Assembly: GCF_008704855.1 (NCBI RefSeq)
Contig: NZ_CP023691.1
Location: 7,254,001-7,318,000, forward strand
DNA from: Streptomyces platensis
GTDB lineage: Bacteria > Actinomycetota > Actinomycetes > Streptomycetales > Streptomycetaceae
DNA: 64,000 nucleotides
Direction of reading: 5' to 3'
Below are positions 52,733 through 62,456 of this stretch, in pieces. The translations under genes were made by a program, and so were the position numbers. Every line of letters starts with the position of its first letter. Within the stretch, counting starts at the first letter, position 1. The notes beneath the pieces are model-generated. The model saw only the letters and a program-made list of their open reading frames with translations, had not been told where the DNA came from and made no database searches.

Positions 52733-54073
52733 GTGATACCCCGCCCCCACCGCCTCGCCGCCGGGCCGCTGGCCATCGGGCTGACGGCCACCCTCGGCGC
52801 GACCCCGCCGCCCGCCCCGGCCGCGACCGCAACCCCCGCACCCCGTACGGGATTCGAGATCAGCCATGGCGCCCGCTGGACGGGCCAGGCCGAGGAACAG
52901 GACTTCCTCAAGGCCGTCGACCGGGGCTCGGTGCGCGTACGGATCGACCGGATCGGCACCACCGGGCAGGGCCGCCCGCTGCGGCTCGTCCGGATCGGCG
53001 CCCCCGCCCCCGAGGGCCCGGCGCAGGTCCGCCGCGGAAACTCCGTGCTGCTGATCTGCTCCCAGCACGGTGACGAGCCCTCCGGGCGCGAGGCCTGTCT
53101 GACCACCGTCCGCAATCTCGCCTACGCCAAGGACCCGGCGACCCGGCGCTTCCTGGAACACACCAGCGTGCTGGTCGTCCCGACCGCCAACCCCGACGGC
53201 CGGGCCGCGGACACCCGCGGCAACGCCGACGGCACGGACATCAACCGCGATCACATCGCCCTGCGGACCGCCGAGGGCCGGGCGATGGCCGAGGTCATCC
53301 GCGACTACCGCCCCGACACCATCTACGACCTGCACGAGTACGGCCCCACGGTCCCGTACTACATGAAGGACGTGCTGTCGCTGTGGCCGCGCAATCTCAA
53401 CACCTCGGACGGGGTGCACCGGGAAGCGGCCGCGCTCTCCGAGGACTTCGTGCGGCCCGCCATCCACCGGGCGGGCTTCTCCACCGGCGTCTACGGCATC
53501 TGGACCGACCCGGAGACCGGTGATCCCGTCAAGCAGGTCGCGGGCGACGGGCAGGAGCGGATCCTGCGCAACACCGCGGGTGTCAAGGGCTCGGTCGGAC
53601 TGCTCGTCGAGACCCGGGTCGATGCGCTCACCGAGGCCGAGAAGGCCGACCCCGCGCTCAACAACCGCCGCCGGGTGGACTCCCAGCTGGCCGCGCTCGA
53701 CGGCGCCTTCACCTTCCTCGACCGGCACCGGTCACGGATCGAGGCGGCCACCACCGCCGCCCGGCTCGCGGGCTATACCGATCACGGTCCGGTGTATCTC
53801 GGCGGCGCGGATAACGAACCGGCTACCGAAGAGCAGATCCTGGCCGACCCACCTTGTGCCTATCGTCTCGAAGAGGGACAGTTTGCGCAGGTCAGGGAAG
53901 AACTGGTGAGGCACGGAGTGGTGTGGCGCCGGGACCGTGACGGCGTCGTCGTGCCGCTGCGCCAACCGCTGCGGAAGCTCGTTCCGCTGCTGTTGGACCG
54001 GAGGGCCGGTTATCACCTTACGGTCGCGACGCCCCTCAACGTCTGCCGTCGTGTGGTAGGGGGTAACGGGTAA
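52733..54073 (+). CDS. Secreted M14-family zinc carboxypeptidase
   Basis: A 446-aa exported metallopeptidase. The signal peptide (about residues 1-31, ending AATA) precedes the M14 domain with the zinc motif HxxE in CSQHGDEPSGRE, the substrate-binding NPDGR and TDINRDH, the third ligand in IYDLHEYGP and the catalytic Glu in LLVETR. It removes C-terminal residues from peptides outside the cell. GTG at 52733 follows GGGAGG. It lies between the S15 peptidase and the BCCT transporter on the same strand. Confidence 0.92.
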   Translation: MIPRPHRLAAGPLAIGLTATLGATPPPAPAATATPAPRTGFEISHGARWTGQAEEQDFLKAVDRGSVRVRIDRIGTTGQGRPLRLVRIGAPAPEGPAQVRRGNSVLLICSQHGDEPSGREACLTTVRNLAYAKDPATRRFLEHTSVLVVPTANPDGRAADTRGNADGTDINRDHIALRTAEGRAMAEVIRDYRPDTIYDLHEYGPTVPYYMKDVLSLWPRNLNTSDGVHREAAALSEDFVRPAIHRAGFSTGVYGIWTDPETGDPVKQVAGDGQERILRNTAGVKGSVGLLVETRVDALTEAEKADPALNNRRRVDSQLAALDGAFTFLDRHRSRIEAATTAARLAGYTDHGPVYLGGADNEPATEEQILADPPCAYRLEEGQFAQVREELVRHGVVWRRDRDGVVVPLRQPLRKLVPLLLDRRAGYHLTVATPLNVCRRVVGGNG

Positions 54074-54103
54074 GGAAAATATGGCCCATTGAAAGGTTGA
54101 CAC

Positions 54104-55876
54104 GTGTCGGACACAGTCAGAGAAGCCGGAGACGGGGGTGGCACGCACTCCGTGACGGACGTCCCCGATGAGCCGCAGCATCACGGGCCCCCGCAGACCG
54201 ACCGTGTGGTCTTCGGTGTGACCTCTTTGCTCACCCTCGCCTTCATCGCGTGGGGAGCGTCGTCCACCGAATCCCTCAAGAGCGCATCGACCTCGATGCT
54301 GAACTGGGTGATCGACAACGGCGGCTGGGCCTTCGTGCTCTCCGCCTCCGGATTTGTGATCTTTGCGATTTGGCTGGCGGTCAGCAAGTACGGCCGGATC
54401 ACGCTCGGCAAGGAGGGCGAGGATCCCGAATTCCGCACCGTGTCCTGGATCGCGATGATGTTCAGCGCGGGCATGGGCATCGGTTTGATGTTCTACGGCG
54501 TCAGTGAGCCGCTGGGGCACTTCAGCTCCCCACCGCCGGGCACCGATCCGCAGGACGCCGCCCAGGCGATGGACACCGCGATGGCCACCACGATGTTCCA
54601 CTGGACGCTGCACCCCTGGGCGATCTACGCGGTCGTTGGTCTGGCCATCGCTTACAGCTGCTTCCGGCGGGGGAGGCGGCAGACGATAAGCGCGGTGTTC
54701 ACCCCACTGATCGGCACCCGGCGGGCGAACGGCTGGGGCGGCCGGGTCATCGACATCCTGGCCATCTTCGCCACCCTCTTCGGTTCGGCGGCCTCGCTGG
54801 GGCTCGGTGCGCTCCAGATCGGCAGCGGCATCAAGGTCCTCGGCTGGATGGACAGCGTCAGCACCACCCTGCTGGTCGGCATCATCACCGTGCTGACCAT
54901 CGCCTTCATCCTGTCCGCGGTCTCCGGTATCGCCAAGGGCGTCCAGATGCTGTCCAACATCAATATGGTGCTGGCGGTCATCCTGGCGGTCTTTGTGTTC
55001 GTGGTCGGACCGACCATCCTCATCCTCAACCTGCTGCCGACTTCCCTCGGCTCGTTCCTCGGCGAACTGCCGCAGCTCGCGGGCCGTACGGAGGCCAGCA
55101 GCGGTGACGATGTGGGCGGCTGGCTGCGCAGCTGGACCGTCTTCTACTGGGCGTGGTGGATCTCCTGGACGCCGTTCGTGGGCATGTTCATCGCCCGGAT
55201 CAGCCGGGGCCGGACCATCCGCCAGTTCATCGGCGGGGTCATCCTCGTCCCGAGCGTGGTCAGCCTGGCGTGGTTCGCGGTGTTCGGCGGCTCGGCCATG
55301 AAGCTCCAGGCGTCCAAGCAGCTCAGCGGGTCGAGCACGCCCGAAGGCCAGCTCTTCGATGTGCTGCACCAGTACCCGCTCGCCACGGTCATGAGCATTC
55401 TCGTCATGATCCTGGTCGGCATCTTCTTCGTGTCCGGTGCCGATGCCGCGTCCATCGTCATGGGCACCCTCTCGCAGAAGGGGACCTTCGAGCCGACCCG
55501 GCTCGTGGTGATCTTCTGGGGAGTGGTGACCGGTGCGGTCGCGGCGATCATGCTGTTGATCGGCGGTGGCTCGGGCGATGCGCTGACCGGCCTTCAGAAT
55601 CTGACGATTCTGGTCGCGGTGCCGTTCATGGTCGTGATGATCGCCATGTGCTGGGCGCTGATGCGTGATCTGCGCAGCGATCCGCTGATCGTGCGCGGTC
55701 AGAAGGGCGCCGAGGTCGTCGAACTGGCCGTGATCGCGGGCCATGAGCAGTACGACGGTGACTTCGAGATCCAGATCGGACCCGGCAACGGCAACGGGGA
55801 CGACGCGGGAGACGGCAGCGGCACCGGCGAGGACAGCGGCGTCGGAGTGAAGAGCGGCGGTCAGGCCGACTCCTGA
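54104..55876 (+). CDS. BCCT-family transporter (betaine/choline/carnitine type)
   Basis: A 590-aa twelve-helix carrier for quaternary ammonium compounds, used for osmoprotection or nutrient uptake. Family signatures are MMFSAGMGIGLMFYGVSEPL in helix 3 and WAWWISWTPFVGMFIARISR in helix 8, with aromatic substrate-box residues. The C-terminal tail of about 65 residues is acidic and Gly/Asp-rich; such tails can act as osmosensors in BetP-like members. GTG at 54104 has GAAAGG upstream. It may use sodium or protons; this cannot be decided by eye. Confidence 0.93.
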   Translation: MSDTVREAGDGGGTHSVTDVPDEPQHHGPPQTDRVVFGVTSLLTLAFIAWGASSTESLKSASTSMLNWVIDNGGWAFVLSASGFVIFAIWLAVSKYGRITLGKEGEDPEFRTVSWIAMMFSAGMGIGLMFYGVSEPLGHFSSPPPGTDPQDAAQAMDTAMATTMFHWTLHPWAIYAVVGLAIAYSCFRRGRRQTISAVFTPLIGTRRANGWGGRVIDILAIFATLFGSAASLGLGALQIGSGIKVLGWMDSVSTTLLVGIITVLTIAFILSAVSGIAKGVQMLSNINMVLAVILAVFVFVVGPTILILNLLPTSLGSFLGELPQLAGRTEASSGDDVGGWLRSWTVFYWAWWISWTPFVGMFIARISRGRTIRQFIGGVILVPSVVSLAWFAVFGGSAMKLQASKQLSGSSTPEGQLFDVLHQYPLATVMSILVMILVGIFFVSGADAASIVMGTLSQKGTFEPTRLVVIFWGVVTGAVAAIMLLIGGGSGDALTGLQNLTILVAVPFMVVMIAMCWALMRDLRSDPLIVRGQKGAEVVELAVIAGHEQYDGDFEIQIGPGNGNGDDAGDGSGTGEDSGVGVKSGGQADS

Positions 55877-55922
55877 GTGGCGTCGTACGGCCCCGGTGTG
55901 CTGCCGGCGGCCGGATGACGAA

Positions 55923-55960
55923 GGGGCCTGCGCACGACCTTCCGGTCGCGCGCAGGCCCC
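55923..55960. terminator. Terminator between BCCT and D,D-carboxypeptidase genes
   Basis: GGGGCCTGCGC and GCGCAGGCCCC form a perfect 11-base stem; the inner bases ACGA and TCGC extend it partly. It lies between two convergent genes. Confidence 0.85.
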
Positions 55961-55973
55961 ACGCCTGTCCGGG

Positions 55974-56867
55974 TTACTTCTTGAAGCTGTAGTCCATCAG
56001 CTTCTTCGCGTCAGCGGTGCGGTTCGTCACCGAAGAGGAGGCGAGAACCGTGCCGATGACCGTCTTGCCACCGCGGGTCGCGGCGAAGACCAGGCAGTAC
56101 TTGGCCTCCGGGCCGGAGCCCGTCTTGACGCCAAGAGTGCCCGAGTAGCTGCCGAGCAGCGCGTTGGTGTTGGTCCACGACATGTTGCGGTAGCCACCGC
56201 TCTTCGTCGTGACCTTCTGCGTCGTCGACTTCGTCTTCACGACCGTACGGAACGTGGAGTACTTCATCGCGTTGGAGGCGAGCTTCGTCAGGTCGCGCGG
56301 AGTCGAGTAGTTCGCGCCCCTTCCGATGCCGTCGAACGAGTCGAAGTGCGTGTTCGTCATGCCGAGTGACCTGGCCGTGGAGTTCATCTTGCCGATGAAC
56401 GACTTGACCCGCGCGTCCCGGGTGGAGCCGCTGCCGAACTTGTCGGCCAGCGCGTACGCCGCGTCGCAGCCGGACGGGAGCATCAGCCCGTACAGCAGCT
56501 GGCGGACGGTGACCTTGTCGCCGACGATCAGCTTGGCCGAGGAGGCCCAGTTGTTGTCGACGATGTAGTCGCTGTACGCCTTCTGGACCGTCACCTTGGA
56601 ATCAAGGTTGAGGTTCGACTGCGCCAGCACCACCCGAGCCGTCATGATCTTGGTGGTGGAGCCGGTGGAGCGACGGGTGTCCGCGGCCTTGGTGAAGAGG
56701 GTCTTCCCCGTGCCGTTGTTCATCACGAAGCCGCCCTGGGCGGCGATCGTGGGAGTCTTGGGCGCAGCGGCCTGCGCAGGAGCGGTGAACGCCCCGGCCG
56801 TCAGAACGGCCCCCGCGGTGACAGCGACCGCGGATACGCGACGAATGCCCTTAATGCCGTTTCTCAA
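55974..56867 (-). CDS. D-alanyl-D-alanine carboxypeptidase (penicillin-binding protein, S11)
   Basis: A 297-aa exported PBP of the S11 class that trims the terminal D-Ala from peptidoglycan stem peptides. After the signal peptide (KGIRRVSAVAVTAGAVLTAG, cleavage near AQA), the active site is SxxK in GSTTKIM, the second element is SGC in MLPSGCDAAYAL where most enzymes have SGN, and KTG occurs in LGVKTGSG. TTG at 56867 was chosen because GGAG lies nine bases before it; a GTG at 56921 lacks any ribosome site. Confidence 0.9.
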   Translation of the reverse strand: MRNGIKGIRRVSAVAVTAGAVLTAGAFTAPAQAAAPKTPTIAAQGGFVMNNGTGKTLFTKAADTRRSTGSTTKIMTARVVLAQSNLNLDSKVTVQKAYSDYIVDNNWASSAKLIVGDKVTVRQLLYGLMLPSGCDAAYALADKFGSGSTRDARVKSFIGKMNSTARSLGMTNTHFDSFDGIGRGANYSTPRDLTKLASNAMKYSTFRTVVKTKSTTQKVTTKSGGYRNMSWTNTNALLGSYSGTLGVKTGSGPEAKYCLVFAATRGGKTVIGTVLASSSVTNRTADAKKLMDYSFKK

Positions 56868-57033
56868 AATGGATACTCCAAATATCCCTGATGTGCGGCC
56901 ATATAGGAATGGCGCTTGCACATAGGACGCATGAGACGGGCGATTGGATGCGCCCTCCGGCCGGTGAATTCCGCTCGTCCGCCTGCCGCGGGACCGAAAG
57001 GACGAATTCCGGACCGCGAAGACCGCGCCGCAC

Positions 57034-58029
57034 CTACCCGCGGACCTCCCGGACCTCCCGCACCATCCGCAGCACCTCGTCCGCGCAACCCCACGCCACG
57101 GTCACGCCCGCACCGCCGTGCCCGTAGTTGTGCACGCACGGCATGCCGCCGGACAGCCGCTCCGCCGTCAGCCGCACCGCCGGGCGGGCCGGGCGCAACC
57201 CCACCTTGTGGGCCAGGACCCGGGCCCGCGCCAGCTCCGGGAAGCGCCGTGCGGCGCGCGCCACGATGGCCGCCGCCACCGCCGGATCGGGCTCCCGGGA
57301 CCAGGCGTTCTCCCGCGCCGTACCTCCCAGCACCAGGCCGTACGGCTGGGGCAGCAGATACGTGGTGTCCGACGCCCCCGCGTCGGCGGAGACGGACCAC
57401 TCCTCGATGCCGGGGTTCTCCACGACCACCAACTGCCCCTGGACCGGATGGACGTCCGGGTCGGGTACGAGAGCGCGGGCGCCGAGCCCCGAGCAGTTCA
57501 CGACCACGTCCGCCGCCGCTCCGGCCTCCTCCAGCGAGGTGACCTCACGCCGCTCCACGGTCCCGCCCGCCGCCGTCAACCGCTGTTCCAGGTAACGGAG
57601 ATGAGTGGGCATGTCCACCAGGGGAGTACGGGCCCGCCACCCCGACGCGCAGCCCTCGGGGAGCTCCGCCGCCCGTGCCCGCCGCAGCCCGGGCACCGCG
57701 TCGTACCAGGCGGCCAGGCCGTCATCGGCGCCGCCCGTCGTGGCCGTCATCGTGCCCGTCACCATCCGGGCGCCCGTCTCCGCCGGCCGTTCGGCGAGCG
57801 CCGTGAGCACCTGGAAGGAGCGTACGGACCACGCCACCGCCCGCTCGTACGGCTGGATGCGGTACGGCCAGCACAGCCCGCCCGCCACCGCCGAGGTCGT
57901 CCCGCCCGCCGCGTCCCGGCTCAGTACCCGTACCCGGTGCCCGTCCTCGGCCAGGGCGACCGCCGACGTCAGCCCGATCACCCCGCCGCCGACCACCCGG
58001 ATGTCCAGGCCCTCCGCATTGCTCGTCAT
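57034..58029 (-). CDS. FAD-dependent D-amino-acid oxidase-like enzyme
   Basis: A 331-aa flavoprotein of the DAO family. The FAD fold starts at IRVVGGGVIGLTSAVALAED; GGTTSAVAGGLCWPYR is the typical second FAD contact, and HNYGHGGAGVTVAWGCADEV the C-terminal FAD signature. It should oxidise a D-amino acid (or a related imino acid) to the keto acid with release of ammonia and peroxide. The gene stands between the D,D-carboxypeptidase, which releases D-Ala, and a divergent FUSC gene; a link to D-Ala recycling is only a suggestion. Confidence 0.88.
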   Translation of the reverse strand: MTSNAEGLDIRVVGGGVIGLTSAVALAEDGHRVRVLSRDAAGGTTSAVAGGLCWPYRIQPYERAVAWSVRSFQVLTALAERPAETGARMVTGTMTATTGGADDGLAAWYDAVPGLRRARAAELPEGCASGWRARTPLVDMPTHLRYLEQRLTAAGGTVERREVTSLEEAGAAADVVVNCSGLGARALVPDPDVHPVQGQLVVVENPGIEEWSVSADAGASDTTYLLPQPYGLVLGGTARENAWSREPDPAVAAAIVARAARRFPELARARVLAHKVGLRPARPAVRLTAERLSGGMPCVHNYGHGGAGVTVAWGCADEVLRMVREVREVRG

Positions 58030-58227
58030 GCCGGGACGCTAACCGCTGGCGCGGGCGGCGAAAAGGGGAGGTGGAAGTCCTGCCCGCCATTTGTTCGTGA
58101 TCTTGTGGTAACCCCGCGGCAGCGGAGTGGACCCCTCCCGGACCGTAGGCTGGTAGCAGCACCGTCGGCCGATGACGCCCCTCGGAACCGCTTGCCGCCG
58201 TCCGTACGCCGTCGTCTGAGGAGGCCC

Positions 58228-60237
58228 ATGCTCCGCGCGCCGCGCGCCGTGCCCGCCTGGCTCGCCCACCCCTTCCGCTGGCAGCGGCTGCCCGTACCCT
58301 GGGCGGCCGTTGCCCGCGGTGCGCTGTGTGCGGGGCCGCTGCTCGGCGCGGGCGTCGCGACCGGCCATCCCGCGCCCGGCGTCCTGGCCGGACTCGGCTC
58401 GATGCTGGCCGGGGTCAATGACCGCCCCGGCACCCGGCGCACCGGCATCGTCCACATCGGCCTGCCCGCCCTCGCCTCGGCGCTCGGCATGCTGATCGGC
58501 GCCTCGCTCCAGGCGGCCGACGCGGGCTGGTGGCTCCTGCCGGCGCTGTTCGCCGTCGGCTTCGTCTCCGGCGCGGGCAGCGTGGCCGGGCCGGTGCGCT
58601 CCAACGCCGGGATGCAGATGCTGGCCACCACCGTCCTGGGCGCCGGGATGCCGCTGCCCGGCGCGCCCTGGGCGAAGGCCCTCTATGTCCTCGCCGGCTG
58701 CCTGTGGCTGCTTCTGCTGCGGCTCGTACTGCGCCCGCCCCGTCCCACGGGCGGCGCGCTCAGCGGCGAACGGGCCGCGGTCGCCACGGTCTTCGACGCG
58801 CTCGCCGACGCCCTGAGCGCGGTCGGCGGGCCCGGTGCCGAGCCCGCCCGGCGCCGGCTCACCGCCGCCCTGGACCGCGCCGACGAGGCCGTACGGCTGC
58901 GCCTCCTCACCAGCCGCCTGCTGCGCCGGTCCGCCCGTACGGAAGAGCTTCTGCTCACCGAGCGGTTCGCCGCGGCCACCGCGCTCTGCGAGGCCAGCGT
59001 GGCGCTGCTGTGGGAGGCCCGCCCGTTGCCGTCCCGGGTGGCGGACAGCCCCCGCAGGTTCGCCGACGCCCTGCGCACCGGGCGGTCGCCGGGCCGGCTG
59101 TCCGCCCCGGAGACCAGCACGGCCGCGCGCGGCGCCTTCGACCAGGCCCTGCTGGACGCCGCGGTCGCCTTCGCCCGGCGGGAGCCGGAGCTGCGGCCAG
59201 GAGCGGAGCCCGCACCGTCCCCGTCGGGCCGTCCCGCCTGGATGGCCCGACCCGAGGCCGCGGTCCGCGGGGCGCTGGGTGCCGTCGGCGGACGGACGCG
59301 GCGCGGGCGCGGCCTGTTCGGCCCGGCCGGGCGGGACTACGGCCTGCGGGTCGCCGTCTGCATCGCCGCGAGCGTCGCCGTGGCGCTGCTGCTCCGCGCC
59401 GACCACTGGTACTGGCTCCCGGCGACCGTCACCTTCCTGGTGAAGCCGGACCTGGGCCCGCTCTTCTCCCGTACGGTCAACCGCTTCGCCGGGACCGTCG
59501 CGGGCGTGCTGGTCTTCGCCGGGGCGGGCCTGCTGCTGACCGGTACGTGGTGGCCCGCACTGGTGGCGGGCGCGGGTGGTGCGCTGCTGCCGTTCGCCAC
59601 CCGCCACTTCGCCCTGCAGACCGTCGCGATCACCCTCATGGTGCTGTCGTTCGTGTACGTCAGCGGCGATCCGGAGGCCGCCGCCGAACGGATCGTGGAC
59701 ACCTCCATCGCCTGCGGCATCGTCCTCGTCGTCGGACATCTGCCCCGCCTCGCCGACCCGCGCCGCCGGGTCGGGCACCGCGTCACCTCGGCGCTGCGCA
59801 GCACCGAGCAGTTCCTGCGGCACGTCCTGGAGGCGGAACCGGGCGCGGACCCCACCCGGCGGCTGGCACTGCGCCGCGCCGCCTACCGGGCGCTGGGGGA
59901 GGCCAGGGCGGCGGCGGAGACCGCCGCGGCCGAACTCCTCGCCGCCCGTGACCGCAACCCCGACTGGTTGACCGTCGTCACCGCGGCCGAACGCATCGTG
60001 GACGCCGCGACCGCCTGCGCGGTTCGCCTCGACCATGGCGCGCACCGCCCGAGCCGGGCCGAGGCCGAGGGGCTGTGCCAGGCGCTGGCGGCGATGGCCG
60101 ACGCCCTGGAGGACCCGCGCCGCCGGCCCGAGCCCGGCCCGTCCGCCCCTGACCTTCCGCCGGTCCCGGACTGCGCCACGCTCACGGATGTGGCCGTGGA
60201 ACTGGAGCGGATCCGGGGGTACGCGGGGACGGGGTGA
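58228..60237 (+). CDS. FUSC-family membrane protein (second copy)
   Basis: A 669-aa membrane protein. It has an N-terminal helix block (about residues 25-170), a soluble helical middle of about 200 residues and a second helix block (about 375-510) with LLRADHWYWLPATVTFLVKPDLGPLFSRTVNRFAGTVAG, the FUSC_2 signature. The C-terminal part is helical and cytosolic. Efflux of aromatic acids or similar compounds is inferred from distant relatives. ATG at 58228 follows GAGGAGG. It is divergent from the oxidase gene and has no adjacent regulator. Confidence 0.87.
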   Translation: MLRAPRAVPAWLAHPFRWQRLPVPWAAVARGALCAGPLLGAGVATGHPAPGVLAGLGSMLAGVNDRPGTRRTGIVHIGLPALASALGMLIGASLQAADAGWWLLPALFAVGFVSGAGSVAGPVRSNAGMQMLATTVLGAGMPLPGAPWAKALYVLAGCLWLLLLRLVLRPPRPTGGALSGERAAVATVFDALADALSAVGGPGAEPARRRLTAALDRADEAVRLRLLTSRLLRRSARTEELLLTERFAAATALCEASVALLWEARPLPSRVADSPRRFADALRTGRSPGRLSAPETSTAARGAFDQALLDAAVAFARREPELRPGAEPAPSPSGRPAWMARPEAAVRGALGAVGGRTRRGRGLFGPAGRDYGLRVAVCIAASVAVALLLRADHWYWLPATVTFLVKPDLGPLFSRTVNRFAGTVAGVLVFAGAGLLLTGTWWPALVAGAGGALLPFATRHFALQTVAITLMVLSFVYVSGDPEAAAERIVDTSIACGIVLVVGHLPRLADPRRRVGHRVTSALRSTEQFLRHVLEAEPGADPTRRLALRRAAYRALGEARAAAETAAAELLAARDRNPDWLTVVTAAERIVDAATACAVRLDHGAHRPSRAEAEGLCQALAAMADALEDPRRRPEPGPSAPDLPPVPDCATLTDVAVELERIRGYAGTG

Positions 60238-60452
60238 GCCGGGGTGTGCGGGGTCTGCGGGGTGGGCGGGGCCGGGACGTGCCCCCTCGGATCCCGGTCG
60301 CCGAGCGCGCCGAGCCCCGCGAGATCACCATTTGTGGGGACACTGGGCGGAAGCAGAGCCGCGGCTGAGCGGGACCGCGCCCGCATCGGCGGGGGGACGG
60401 GAAAGTCTCCGTCCGGTCCCGTGCTCCGCGCGCCGAGGAGAAGGAGGCAGCT

Positions 60453-60851
60453 GTGGCGCCCATGCGATGGGAGGCGTTTCTGGCACAGGTCCAGGAGCGC
60501 GGCGAGTACGAGTCACCGCAGGAAGCGGAGCGGGCGGCCCGCGTCGTCCTGGCCCTGCTGGGCGCGCATCTGGTCGGTGAGGAACGGGCCGAGCTGGCCG
60601 CCGAACTGCCGGAGACCTTCGCCCTGATCCTGCTCAACCCGCTCCGGGCCGCCGAGCCGCTGGACCCCGCACGGTTCGTCCGCGCCACGGCGGCCTGGAT
60701 CGAGGGCGCCACCGAGGAGACCGCCAAGTGGGATGTCGGCGCCGTGCTCAGCGTCGTCGCCGACGCCGCTGACGAAGACCTCATGCAGCGTGTCCTGCTG
60801 CAACTGCCGCCGGACTTCGACCTCCTCTTCGGCCACCCCCGGTCGGTATGA
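60453..60851 (+). CDS. DUF2267 protein
   Basis: A 132-aa soluble helical protein covering one DUF2267 domain: WEAFLAQVQERGEYESPQEAERAARVVLALLGAHL is the typical first half, and a second half with VADAADEDLMQRVLLQLPPDFDLLF completes it. The family is widespread in actinobacteria and often stress-associated, without a known biochemical role. GTG at 60453 has AAGGAGG seven bases ahead. A hairpin terminator follows the stop. Confidence 0.87.
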   Translation: MAPMRWEAFLAQVQERGEYESPQEAERAARVVLALLGAHLVGEERAELAAELPETFALILLNPLRAAEPLDPARFVRATAAWIEGATEETAKWDVGAVLSVVADAADEDLMQRVLLQLPPDFDLLFGHPRSV

Positions 60852-60862
60852 CCACGGCGTGC

Positions 60863-60894
60863 GGGCCCCCTCCCCGCTGACGGGGCGGGGGCCC
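60863..60894. terminator. Terminator between DUF2267 and MFS exporter genes
   Basis: GGGCCCCCTCCCC pairs with GGGGCGGGGGCCC with one mismatch, around a six-base loop, between two convergent genes. Confidence 0.8.
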
Positions 60895-60947
60895 GTGTCA
60901 TGAGCCGCCCTCCTCTCCGGGCCGTCGCAGAAGGGGCGACCGGTGGC

Positions 60948-62204
60948 TCACCGCCCCCGTCGGTCGTCCGCCGGTTCGCCCGCTGTCGTGGAGGGGGCTT
61001 CGGAGTCATCCGTACGGGACGGCCGGGCCACCCGGCGCGGGGTGGTGGCAGACCCGCGCCGGGTCACGCGGGCCAGGCCCCCGACGACTAGGGCGAGCGC
61101 CGTCAGCAGGGCGCTCACCCATAGCGGCGAGCGGAAGCCGAGCCCCGCGGTGAGCGCGGCGCCGCCGCACCAGGGGCCGAGCGCCGCGCCCACGTTGAGG
61201 GCCGCCGTGGCGAACCCGCCGCCCAGGGTCGGCGCCCCGGTCGCCGCGTAGAGGGCCTGTGAGACGAGGGTGGAGCCGACGGCGAACGACAGCGCCCCCT
61301 GGACGAAGAGGAGCACGAGCACGGCGACGGGGCTGCCGGCCGTGAGCGCCGTGGCGAGCCAGCCGGCGAGCAGGGCCGGTCCGCCGAGCGCCAGGAGGCG
61401 GAGGGGGCGGGCATCGGCCAGGCGCCCGGCCACGCTGACCCCGACGAAGGACCCCAGGCCGAAGAGCGCCAGCAGGGCGGGCACCCAGCCGGCGCCGAGT
61501 CCGGTGACCTCGGTGACCAGCGGCGCGAGATAGGTGAAGGCGCAGAAGGTCGCGCCGTTCACCAGGGCGCCGAGGAGCAGCAGCACCACGAGCCGGGGGC
61601 TGCGCAGGGCGCGCAGTTCGGCAACGGCGCGGGGGCCGCCCGCGACGGACCGCGGGGCGGGGTCGGCGGGTACCGACCACAGGATCGCGAGGACGGCGGG
61701 TACCGAGACCAGCGCCACCGCCCAGAACGCCGAGCGCCAGCCCCACAGCTCACCGAGCAGCGCACCGGCGGGCACGCCCGCGACACACGCCATGGTGGTG
61801 CCTCCGAGCAGGACGGAGGTGGCGCGGCCCTTGGCGTCGGGGGCGACCAGCGAGGTCGCGGTCGCCAGGGCCACCGCCAGGAACCCGGCGTTGGCCAGCG
61901 CCGCGACGAACCGGGTGGCCAGCAGGACTCCGTAGTCCGGGGTGACCGCCCCGAGGACATGGACGAGCAGGAACGTGACCAGGAAGGCCAGCAGCGCGCG
62001 ACGCGGCGGCCGGCGCAGGCTCAGCAGCGCCAGCAGCGGCGCGCCGATCACCATTCCCACGGCGAAGGCCGAGGTCAGCGCTCCGGCGGCGGAGAGCGAG
62101 ATATTCAGCTCACGGGCGATGTCCGGCAGCAGGCCGGACAGCATGAACTCGGAGGTGCCTTGGGCGAACACCGCAAGGCCGAGCATGGAGAGAACGAAGG
62201 GCAC
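60948..62204 (-). CDS. MFS drug exporter, Cmx/CmrA (chloramphenicol-resistance) type
   Basis: A 418-aa twelve-helix drug/proton antiporter. The N terminus (MPFVLSMLGLAVFAQGTSEF, then MLSGLLPDIARELNIS), the GRATSVLLGGTTMACVAGVP stretch with motif C in helix 5, and RFVAALANAGFLAVALA closely follow the actinobacterial chloramphenicol exporters Cmx and CmrA. GTG at 62204 has GCGGAG seven bases ahead; a TTG at 62219 is less likely. About 300 bases of leader carry a nine-codon frame and a hairpin that suggest induction by ribosome stalling. Confidence 0.9.
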   Translation of the reverse strand: MPFVLSMLGLAVFAQGTSEFMLSGLLPDIARELNISLSAAGALTSAFAVGMVIGAPLLALLSLRRPPRRALLAFLVTFLLVHVLGAVTPDYGVLLATRFVAALANAGFLAVALATATSLVAPDAKGRATSVLLGGTTMACVAGVPAGALLGELWGWRSAFWAVALVSVPAVLAILWSVPADPAPRSVAGGPRAVAELRALRSPRLVVLLLLGALVNGATFCAFTYLAPLVTEVTGLGAGWVPALLALFGLGSFVGVSVAGRLADARPLRLLALGGPALLAGWLATALTAGSPVAVLVLLFVQGALSFAVGSTLVSQALYAATGAPTLGGGFATAALNVGAALGPWCGGAALTAGLGFRSPLWVSALLTALALVVGGLARVTRRGSATTPRRVARPSRTDDSEAPSTTAGEPADDRRGR

Positions 62205-62456
62205 AGCAACACTCCGCAACCACAGGGTGGATCGACAGGGCGCGACGGCAGACGCAGCGGTGCCCGTGCGGAGGCGAAGGAGCGAACCGTCCGGCGCAGG
62301 GCACGCGTGGCTACCGCGCGAAAGGACCTGGGACGTCAGAGATATGACGCAGCATCAGGTGAGAAAACAGCCCGTACTACGGCGAGCCGGTGGCAGGAAG
62401 CGTGCCAGGTGGCGCGCGTCGAGGAGGCGACGGCGCGACCGCGAGACAGTGCAAGG
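62205..62456 (-). promoter_or_regulatory. Leader region of the MFS exporter
   Basis: Untranslated leader between the upstream hairpin and the exporter start. A short stem, CCAC-agg-GTGG (62220-62230), lies next to the ribosome site of the exporter. I see no convincing gene in this part on either strand. Confidence 0.45.
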
